Part shown: positions 23,580-28,758 of the stretch, piece by piece
Layout: every line of letters begins with the position of its first letter
Position numbering within the stretch: the first letter of the stretch is position 1
Assembly (NCBI GenBank): GCA_023411815.1
Contig: JAEYOJ010000001.1
Span: forward strand, 1-28,758
Length of the DNA: 28,758 bases
Direction of reading: 5' to 3'
DNA from: Pseudomonadota bacterium
Lineage (GTDB): Bacteria > Desulfobacterota > Desulfovibrionia > Desulfovibrionales > Desulfovibrionaceae
Notes under the pieces: model-generated
The model's database searches: none
Seen by the model: the letters and a program-made list of their open reading frames with translations, nothing else
Told to the model about the DNA's origin: nothing
Translations under genes and position numbers: made by a program

Positions 23580-23939
23580 TTAGACCGGGTAGATTCCGCT
23601 GTCCTGCAGCTTGCGCAGCATGGCCGCGTCGGGTTCGGCCGGGCCGGTCGGGTCGGGCGCGCCGACCTTGAGCACGTCACGCCGCACGGTGCCGTGGATG
23701 ACCACCATGCCGGCCGTGGCCAGGGTCGTGTCCAGGATCTCGTCGAGCACGGCTACGGGCACGGCCTCGCCGGCCTGCGGCACCAGCTTGCCGTCCACGT
23801 CCTTGGCCAGGATGAGGCCAACTGGCAGCACGCCCTGGGCGGCGGCGAAGGCGGCCGTGACGAGCACCGGGCCGTGGCCCTTTATGCCGGCGTGTTCGTC
23901 GTCGTAAGCGTAGCTGTGGGTCTTGCCTTGTATGGGCAT
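23580..23939 (-). CDS. Head decoration protein
   Basis: 119 aa between protease/scaffold and major capsid. Contains HAGIKGHGPVLVTAAFAAAQGVLPVGLILAKDVDGKLVPQ, and VLDEILDTTLATAGMVVIHGTVRRDVLKVG, the pattern of lambda gpD-like head decoration proteins. It would bind the mature shell and stabilise it. SD GGAGG, 5 nt before the ATG. Confidence 0.8.
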   Translation of the reverse strand: MPIQGKTHSYAYDDEHAGIKGHGPVLVTAAFAAAQGVLPVGLILAKDVDGKLVPQAGEAVPVAVLDEILDTTLATAGMVVIHGTVRRDVLKVGAPDPTGPAEPDAAMLRKLQDSGIYPV

Positions 23940-23970
23940 TGGTTCCTCCCTTGTGGTTGCAGCCTGGCCG

Positions 23971-24399
23971 CTAGACCTTGCTGGTCAGGTCGGCTGGCGT
24001 CGTGTCTTCGGTCGCCTTGCCCGACGCGGCCCGGCTCGCCGTGGCGAACTCAGTGAGCAGGCCGTTTTTCGGTCGGGCCTCCAGGCTGCGCCAGTAGGCC
24101 TCTTCCTGGCTGATCTGCTCGACCTTGCCTTCAGCCGCGAAATTGATGGTTGCGCCGGCCTTGCCCAAGGTCGCGGCAAAGCCCAGGACCTGTTCCTTTT
24201 CGGCGGGCAGGACCTTCTCGGTCGTGACCAGCGCCTCGAAGCGCGCCTCGCGGGCCTTGGCCTCCTGCTCGCCCCTGTAGGCCGCGAAGTCGGCCGTAGT
24301 CTTGTCCTTGGCCTGCACGGCCTCTTCGCGCTGCGTGGTCAGCTGCCTGTTTTGGCCTTCCAGTTCCTCAATGCGTTTCCTGGCTTCCTCAATGGTCAT
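23971..24399 (-). CDS. Nested scaffold protein (Mu gpZ-like internal start)
   Basis: In-frame ATG at 24399 (Met145 of the protease) preceded by GGAGG with a 5-nt gap gives a separate 142-aa product: MTIEEARKRIEELEG and on, mostly coiled-coil. Mu gene Z is produced exactly this way inside gene I, and supplies the excess scaffold for prohead assembly. Confidence 0.75.
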   Translation of the reverse strand: MTIEEARKRIEELEGQNRQLTTQREEAVQAKDKTTADFAAYRGEQEAKAREARFEALVTTEKVLPAEKEQVLGFAATLGKAGATINFAAEGKVEQISQEEAYWRSLEARPKNGLLTEFATASRAASGKATEDTTPADLTSKV

Positions 24400-24831
24400 G
24401 CCTTCCTCCCCTGAGCCCTGCGGCTCGGCTGAAAACTCGATGGTCGTGGTTTCAGTGTCCGCGCCAAACTCCACCTCGCCCAGGCCGTCGATGGCCGGCG
24501 GCGTGGCTCCGAGCAGGCCGACATGGCGCAGGCCGCCGTCCGGGAACAGGCTCATGGACACGTGCCGGTAACGGCCGGCGGAAACGAGCTGCCGGACCTC
24601 ATCGGGCACGTCCCGGAATTTAGCCTGCAGCACGTCGCCAACCAGGCGCACCTGTTCGACCCAGCCGAAGGCCGGGCCGTTCAGGGCCGGATGGCCGAAG
24701 ACCAAGGGCGCTTGGCGCTTGGCCGGGTCGTAGGATGTGGCTATGGACGAAAGAGCTTCGGAAGTGAGATTCACTTCCCGGCCGCTCATGTCTCGGAATC
24801 GGCCCGTGCGGGCGATGTTGATCCAGCTCAT
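23971..24831 (-). CDS. Capsid maturation protease (Mu gpI-like) with scaffold domain
   Basis: 286 aa. The N-terminal protease domain (about 1-135) has LVFGHPALNGPAFGWVEQVRL and GRYRHVSMSLFPDGGLRHVGLLGATPPAIDGL; by analogy with Mu-type proteases His47 and Ser94 are the likely catalytic residues (inference). The C-terminal half (145-286) is a helical scaffold rich in Glu/Lys (EEARKRIEELEGQNRQLTTQREEAVQAKD), with a strong internal start. The ATG at 24831 has no recognisable SD, unlike most of its neighbours; the AT-rich island directly upstream may have replaced the original leader. Confidence 0.85.
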   Translation of the reverse strand: MSWINIARTGRFRDMSGREVNLTSEALSSIATSYDPAKRQAPLVFGHPALNGPAFGWVEQVRLVGDVLQAKFRDVPDEVRQLVSAGRYRHVSMSLFPDGGLRHVGLLGATPPAIDGLGEVEFGADTETTTIEFSAEPQGSGEEGMTIEEARKRIEELEGQNRQLTTQREEAVQAKDKTTADFAAYRGEQEAKAREARFEALVTTEKVLPAEKEQVLGFAATLGKAGATINFAAEGKVEQISQEEAYWRSLEARPKNGLLTEFATASRAASGKATEDTTPADLTSKV

Positions 24832-24982
24832 GTGGGCCGGTTTAGCGGGTCAGGCGAGGGATTGAGAGAGTGTCGTGTGAACTATGCGGAAAATAGAACT
24901 AAAGAAGAATGGATCAAACCGAACCATCCACGCTATGCGTCAGGCTGAGTTTTCTCGAAAACACGCCTTAGGAGGGAACGCA

Positions 24983-25711
24983 ATGCATCCATCCGTGCAA
25001 CTCTTCCAGGAGATGAGGCAGGTCGAGCCATATCCAATGGGAGTGAAGCCCATCCCCGAACAAATCCAATCCACTGCGTTCTTTCCAGGCGGATATGGGT
25101 TATGGCTTGAGTCCAATAGTGGCTCCCTACCCGAATTCCCCTATGAAGGAATCATGGTCATCGGCCGGGATTTCGACTCGGAGGCGAACTACAGGAAAAC
25201 ATTGTCCAATCCCCGGAACAATCAGACTGCCGGGACCTGGAAGAACATCACGCGGTTCTTTAAAGAGATCCCCTTGCCCATGCACAGGTGCTTTTTTACC
25301 AATGCCTACATGGGACTAAGAGAAGGGACAGAGTCGAAGGGTAACTTTCCAGGGGCAATGGACTCCGGTTTCGTAGATAGATGTCGATCCTTCCTGCGCC
25401 GGCAGATAGAGGTTCAGAAGCCCAGGTTGATTCTGGCGCTTGGCATGGAAGCGCCCCAGTTCCTCGGGCTACTGTGCCGGAGGCTTCGTCCCTGGAGCAC
25501 ATGCACAGCTACAAAAGATTTCGAGCAGGCAGGGCAGTTATTCCGCGAGGTAGACTTTGGCATCCCAGGTCACAAGGCAACCGTGGTTTTCCTCGTGCAT
25601 CCATCCTACCGGCATATCAATGCACGGCATCGAAGCTACAATGGCTATTCAGGAAATCCGGCGGAGGTTGCTCTGGTAAGAAATGCATTGAGAAGCAACT
25701 TGGCTATCTAA
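24983..25711 (+). CDS. Uracil-DNA-glycosylase superfamily protein (prophage cargo)
   Basis: 242 aa. Four superfamily motifs appear in order: IMVIGRDFDSEANY (57-70, equivalent of the G-x-D-P active-site strand), CFFTNAYMGL (103-112), RCRSFLRRQIEVQKPRLILALG then APQFLG (133-162; family pattern C.pfL..qi.l..Pr.iv.LG..A...L.G) and FLVHPSYRHINAR (203-215, the HPS/HPA motif that inserts in DNA). No four-cysteine iron-sulfur set. These proteins cut N-glycosidic bonds of abnormal or modified bases. Start chosen at 24983 for its AGGAGG with a 7-nt gap; an upstream ATG at 24884 has none. It runs opposite to the phage operon and is AT-richer. Hypotheses: removal of modified bases from rival phages, or repair. 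Exact substrate unknown. Confidence 0.78.
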   Translation: MHPSVQLFQEMRQVEPYPMGVKPIPEQIQSTAFFPGGYGLWLESNSGSLPEFPYEGIMVIGRDFDSEANYRKTLSNPRNNQTAGTWKNITRFFKEIPLPMHRCFFTNAYMGLREGTESKGNFPGAMDSGFVDRCRSFLRRQIEVQKPRLILALGMEAPQFLGLLCRRLRPWSTCTATKDFEQAGQLFREVDFGIPGHKATVVFLVHPSYRHINARHRSYNGYSGNPAEVALVRNALRSNLAI

Positions 25712-25744
25712 ATCCAGTCATATCCAACCTTGTTAATAGGCAGA

Positions 25745-26047
25745 TTAACTATAAACATGATCCCATCGACGTTCAATACACTCAAACAATTCTCTTGGAG
25801 ATAGGTTAAGAGTATTAGTTGTGTTCATGATCTGATGGAACAGAATGAAAGATTCCAATGTGCAAATTTGAACATCACTCAGTTTTGAGTGTTTGCAGTT
25901 ATGGCCAAGGTTAACTAGCCAGTTATCGATCATTTTACAAAAGTCTTTATTCGATAAAAGGTTATTAATTCCTTCTTCAGAAGAAACCATGGTTTGCTGC
26001 CTTCGTTTAGGGTAGCTGTTCCTTCGGAATCGCTTTAGCCAGGACAT
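25745..26047 (-). CDS. Hypothetical 100-aa protein in the cargo island
   Basis: AT-rich ORF convergent with the glycosylase-like gene, 33 bp between stops. The N-terminus is basic (SWLKRFRRNSYPKRRQQ). The rest is probably helical, with CKMIDNWLVNLGHNCKHSKLSDVQICTLESFILFHQ, and three cysteines (positions about 37, 51 and 62). No family recognised. The weak SD (GAAAG) makes it less certain than its neighbour; a second Met at residue 20 is an alternative start. It might partner or regulate the glycosylase-like protein, but nothing in the sequence proves it. Confidence 0.5.
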   Translation of the reverse strand: MSWLKRFRRNSYPKRRQQTMVSSEEGINNLLSNKDFCKMIDNWLVNLGHNCKHSKLSDVQICTLESFILFHQIMNTTNTLNLSPRELFECIERRWDHVYS

Positions 26048-26113
26048 CTTTCTTCACTCAGTGATTTCAGTCTAAGCTAACCTTGACCCTAAGCCACGCC
26101 TGAAAATATGTAA

Positions 26114-26140
26114 ATAATAACATCCACTTAGAGTTATTAT
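26114..26140. terminator. Stem-loop across the gp30-type stop codon
   Basis: ATAATAAC (26114-26121), 11-nt loop, GTTATTAT (26133-26140), 8-bp stem. On the minus strand it overlaps the TAA of the head gene and is followed by TTTACATATTTT, so a weak terminator or edge of the cargo insertion is possible. An AT-only stem is weak. Confidence 0.35.
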
Positions 26141-26859
26141 CGCGCCTTGCTTCTGGCTTCATCGTCGTTCCGCTTATCGCTCTCAAGTATTGTCGCTGAA
26201 AGCCACTCCTCCGCAGCATTGCCCACAAAGCCCTTGTCCGGAAACGGTCGCACGGGCGGGAGCCGCTCTCCCGTGGCTGGGTCCATGGGCTCGACGAGGC
26301 CCGGCCAGTCTGTCTGTACTTCGTAGCCGCGCGCCTGCACCTGGCTCGCTGACAGGGTCTGCACGGTGCAGCGGCACCTGAACCCGTTGGGCGGGTAGAA
26401 GGTGGACCAGAAGGAATGGTCCGCCGGGTAGACCAGGCCGTGCAGGGCCGCATGGCTTGGGCGCGTGCGCGAGTCGGCCACGGACACGTAGCGCCAATAG
26501 GGCCTTGTCACGGCCGCGCGCTTCATCTGCACGTAGCGGCCGGCCTGGTAGGCGGTCTGGATGTTCGTGCGGAAGATCGTGTCCACGCGCCAGGCGCGCT
26601 TGCCGGTCCAGCCCTTGGCCTCGACAATGTCCGCGAAGCGCGCCTTGAAATCCGCCAGGGTCTCGCCCTGCTCCAGGGCCTCCGTGATGGCGGCGCGTAC
26701 CTGCTCCAGCATATCCCTGGCCGAAACACCGCTCACGCTGAAGGCGCGGGCGCGGGCGAGCTCGGAGAGATCTTTCCATTCCTCCGGCGTGACAATGCGC
26801 TTGTCCGCCCAGAAGGCCTGGGCTTCTTTCATGGGCAGCGCGACAGGATCAACGGCCAT
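26137..26859 (-). CDS. Head morphogenesis protein (SPP1 gp7/Mu gp30 type)
   Basis: 240 aa. Central motif block RVDTIFRTNIQTAYQAGRYVQM, PYWRYVSVADSRTRPSHAALHGLVYPADHSFWSTFYPPNGFRCRCTVQTLS is diagnostic of the phage Mu F/SPP1 gp7 family; it is a minor head protein near the portal. The start at 26859 has GGAGG (9-nt gap) and overlaps the portal stop by 11 nt. Mu gp30 is about 427 aa; here only the core and a short tail are present, as in many short homologues, so C-terminal truncation by the adjacent AT-rich island is possible but not shown. Confidence 0.88.
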   Translation of the reverse strand: MAVDPVALPMKEAQAFWADKRIVTPEEWKDLSELARARAFSVSGVSARDMLEQVRAAITEALEQGETLADFKARFADIVEAKGWTGKRAWRVDTIFRTNIQTAYQAGRYVQMKRAAVTRPYWRYVSVADSRTRPSHAALHGLVYPADHSFWSTFYPPNGFRCRCTVQTLSASQVQARGYEVQTDWPGLVEPMDPATGERLPPVRPFPDKGFVGNAAEEWLSATILESDKRNDDEARSKAR

Positions 26860-28411
26860 CCCGGTTTTCCTCCCTGGCGGCCAGGCGGCCGTGGGCGTCG
26901 GCGGCCACGAGCGCCCGCGCCAGCAACTCCTCGAATTCGCCGCCGCCCAAGCCCGGCTCGGCCTCGGCCAGCCTGGCCTGCAGGTCCTCCCAGCTCTCGG
27001 CTGCCTGAATGATCCCGATGATCCTGCGCGAGCGCTCCTCACTGGCCTGCACTGCCTTGGGCAAAAGCCCCTCGACCATGCGGTCCAGGGCCTCCTGGGC
27101 CTCTACCGCAGCGGCCTCGCCAGGGTCGGCGTCACCTGGCGCGGCGAAAGCGGGGCCGGGTGCGGGTTTCTCATCTTGGCTGACAGGCTCTTCGATCTCG
27201 AAGTCCTCTTCCGCCAGTTCGTAGGTCCTCACGAAATGGGACTTGCGGAAGCGCACGCCGATGCCGTGGAGCTTTGTGTCCAGCTCGGCACGGGCCGCGT
27301 GGTCCTCGGGCTGCACGAAACCGAAGACCGGCGCGAACATACCCTCCGGTGCGTTGAGCCGGGCATAGTTCCAGGCCAGCTCGTTCATGGCGGCCACAAG
27401 TAAAGCTTCGTCCGCCTCGGCCAGGTCGTCCAGTTCTCCGGCGTGGGTCTGCGCGGCGGCAAAGCTGCCCGAGTCGCCAAGCTCGGCGGACAGGGTGTTG
27501 CCCATGATGACCTTGGAAATGGCCGCGTCCCAATGACGCACGAGCCGCTCGTGGATGTCGGCGGACTTTCCCGAGGCCTCGTAAATCTTCACCTCGCTGC
27601 CGTGGGGCAGCACGGCCACGGCGTCCTGGGTCATCCTGGCCAGGTCGGCGGCCATGGATTGCCGGGCTGGCCGGTCCGTGCCCGAGGGCGCATTGCCCAC
27701 GGTCCACGGCTGGCCGTACTTCTCGGCGAAGCGCATCCAGAACTGGATGCCGCCGCGCTTGAAAGCGACAGGCCACAAACAGCGCGTGAGCAGCCGTTCG
27801 CCGTAGGGGTTGGCATACGTCGCGCCGTGGCGGGCCAGGACGAACTTGAGCGGCGGCACCAGCTCGCCTTGGAGGCTCAGCTGGCTGCGAAAAACCAGGC
27901 GATTGTGCGTATCGAAACCGAACCAGGCGCGCGGCTTGGCCACGGCGTCGATCAGGCGCAGACGCGTGCCGGCCCGCTCGAACATCAGCTCGACGACCGT
28001 GTAGCCGAAATACGGGGCATCGAGGATTTCGGAGAAGAGGCCGCGCAAGTCCAGCCGCTCCAGGTCGGCGACCAAGTCCCGGCACAACCGCTCGGCCTCG
28101 GCCGAGGCCTCCTCTCCTTTGGGCGCTCCGGGCTTGAAGCCGTAGTCCTGACGGTTGAGGGTCTTGAGCTTGCGCTTGGCCCTGGCCATCGTGACCTGGT
28201 CATCCGCGCAAAGCTCGTCGAGCACCGATGCGTCGTCCCCGCGCTTGCGTAGCACGGGATCGGGATCAGGCAGGACGCCCAGCCAGCCGGCCAAGTCCAC
28301 GCCCGCTGCCTCGCGCGTGGCGATCTCCGTGAACAGACTGTCGCGGTCGGGTTGCTCCGGCCTGCGGGCAAAGTTCAGCAGACGGCCGGCAAGGCGAGCC
28401 ATGCGATTCAT
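26849..28411 (-). CDS. Portal protein (DUF935, Mu gp29-like)
   Basis: 520 aa, normal for DUF935 portals. Conserved stretches: VTMARAKRKLKTLNRQDYGFKPG, DAPYFGYTVVELMFE, LRLIDAVAKPRAWFGFDTHNRL, NPYGERLLTRCLWPVAFKRGGIQFWMRFAEKYGQPWTVG and KVIMGNTLSAELGDSGSFAAAQTHAGELDDLAEADEALLVAAMNELA. It forms the dodecameric portal ring. The last 120 residues, with SQDEKPAPGPAFAAP, are more variable. Starts with an ATGA overlap with the terminase stop. Confidence 0.92.
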   Translation of the reverse strand: MNRMARLAGRLLNFARRPEQPDRDSLFTEIATREAAGVDLAGWLGVLPDPDPVLRKRGDDASVLDELCADDQVTMARAKRKLKTLNRQDYGFKPGAPKGEEASAEAERLCRDLVADLERLDLRGLFSEILDAPYFGYTVVELMFERAGTRLRLIDAVAKPRAWFGFDTHNRLVFRSQLSLQGELVPPLKFVLARHGATYANPYGERLLTRCLWPVAFKRGGIQFWMRFAEKYGQPWTVGNAPSGTDRPARQSMAADLARMTQDAVAVLPHGSEVKIYEASGKSADIHERLVRHWDAAISKVIMGNTLSAELGDSGSFAAAQTHAGELDDLAEADEALLVAAMNELAWNYARLNAPEGMFAPVFGFVQPEDHAARAELDTKLHGIGVRFRKSHFVRTYELAEEDFEIEEPVSQDEKPAPGPAFAAPGDADPGEAAAVEAQEALDRMVEGLLPKAVQASEERSRRIIGIIQAAESWEDLQARLAEAEPGLGGGEFEELLARALVAADAHGRLAAREENRDGR

Positions 28412-28758
28412 AGTGCGTATCCCCTACATATTTGGGCGGCCTGAAACGGCTGAGCCGTAAGCACGTCCCACTCGCCGCCGTACTCGCTGGTCTTGGCCGC
28501 GAACACGGCCAAGGCTGCGGCCAGCCCCGCGTCGCCGTGGCGCTGGCCGGCGTGATCCTGGGTCCGCGAGTCCGGAATCCTGGCCACACCCTTGATCAGT
28601 TTGAAGGCGCGCAGATCGTCGAGGACGTGCGCGTCCTTGGGCAGGCTCATGGTCTTGTCCTCAAGCTGGCTTTTGAGCTTGGGCATGTGCTCGCGGTACC
28701 AGGACTCGGAGAGCATGACCTCCTGGATGCGCTCGGCTCCGTAGCGCTGGCGGGCGTA
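28408..28758 (-). CDS. Terminase large subunit, C-terminal part (Mu gp28-like)
   Basis: 116 codons before the stop; the start is beyond the window. The visible frame YARQRYGAERIQEVMLSESWYREHMPKLKSQLEDKTMSLPKDAHVLDDLRAFKLIKGVARIPDSRTQ and RHGDAGLAAALAVFAA holds the last catalytic Asp (RHGDA) of the RuvC-like nuclease, as in Mu gp28. It packages the phage DNA through the portal that follows by a 4-nt overlap. Confidence 0.85.
   Translation of the reverse strand, partial: YARQRYGAERIQEVMLSESWYREHMPKLKSQLEDKTMSLPKDAHVLDDLRAFKLIKGVARIPDSRTQDHAGQRHGDAGLAAALAVFAAKTSEYGGEWDVLTAQPFQAAQICRGYAL

Larger units (their letters stand above)
24832..26136. other. AT-rich cargo (moron) island inside the head operon
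   Basis: About 1.3 kb between gp30-type and protease genes that are normally close together. Base composition falls from above 60% GC to well below 50%, and below 40% in parts of 25700-26130. It carries a plus-strand gene (opposed to all other prophage genes) and a convergent minus-strand ORF. Between the gp30 stop and the small ORF, 26048-26136 has no gene but shows TTTACA (26106-26111) and TAGGGT spaced 17 bp on the minus strand as a weak possible promoter. Acquired cargo is inferred from composition and orientation. Confidence 0.75.
8778..28758 (-). mobile_element. Mu-like transposable prophage, late (right-hand) portion
   Basis: A continuous minus-strand block in the Mu order: terminase, DUF935 portal, gp30-type head protein, protease with nested scaffold, capsid, gp36, sheath, tube, tape measure, hub, spike, gpW, gpJ, gpI, tail fibre, fibre assembly, Com, methyltransferase. 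Contractile-tail (myovirus) plan. The limit at 8778 is the last gene, not a mapped attachment end; the left end, transposase and repressor lie beyond the window. One tail-fibre frameshift is visible; the other structural frames are intact. Confidence 0.93.

Noticed and set aside
1..28758. CRISPR arrays, rRNA or tRNA genes
   Set aside because: No regularly spaced direct repeats and no recognisable rRNA or tRNA sequence found on either strand.

Overview
The window looks like a chromosome segment of a high-GC Desulfovibrionaceae-type bacterium carrying the late half of a Mu-like transposable prophage. The taxonomic call is an inference from base composition, the mix of host genes and the style of the prophage; no rRNA or other marker is present.

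Host part (1 to about 8.7 kb). A periplasmic TesA-type esterase/thioesterase (minus, cut by the window edge) is divergent from a YbbA/LolD-type ABC ATPase. The matching FtsX-like permease (YbbP type, 4677-7187) lies 3.4 kb away, separated from its ATPase by a minus-strand pair: an iron-type alcohol dehydrogenase overlapping a soluble PAS hybrid histidine kinase. A receiver-Hpt protein (7598-8422) follows. It carries the Hpt domain that the hybrid kinase lacks, so the two could form one phosphorelay. The intergenic spaces at 7188-7597 and 8423-8777 are rich in perfect hairpins, including two inverted copies of the same two-stem element.

Prophage part (about 8.73 kb to the window end, all late genes on the minus strand, so phage gene order runs from high to low coordinates). 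In phage order: terminase large subunit (C-terminal end), DUF935 portal, gp30-type head protein, an AT-rich cargo island, protease with a nested scaffold start, decoration protein, major capsid, DUF1320 gp36 protein, gpG-type morphogenesis protein, gp37- and gp38-position proteins, tail sheath, tail tube, a tail-assembly chaperone pair joined by a perfect -1 slippery site, tape measure, an unassigned tail protein, hub, spike, a 61-aa protein, gpW/gp25, gpJ, gpI, a frameshifted tail fibre, a fibre-assembly protein, a Com-like zinc finger and a DNA methyltransferase. The genes are tightly packed, with many ATGA/GTGA overlaps and strong Shine-Dalgarno sites. The prophage's right end must lie between 8423 and 8777. 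Its left end with the repressor and transposase genes is outside the window.

The most interesting parts are: (1) the AT-rich island at 24832-26136, which interrupts the head operon and carries, on the opposite strand, a uracil-DNA-glycosylase-superfamily protein with its own strong ribosome binding site, plus a convergent 100-aa unknown; this is a good candidate for a prophage-borne defence or DNA-modification function. (2) A Com-like regulator overlapping a methyltransferase in place of mom, with a hairpin over the methyltransferase start. (3) A multi-stem structured element just upstream of com.
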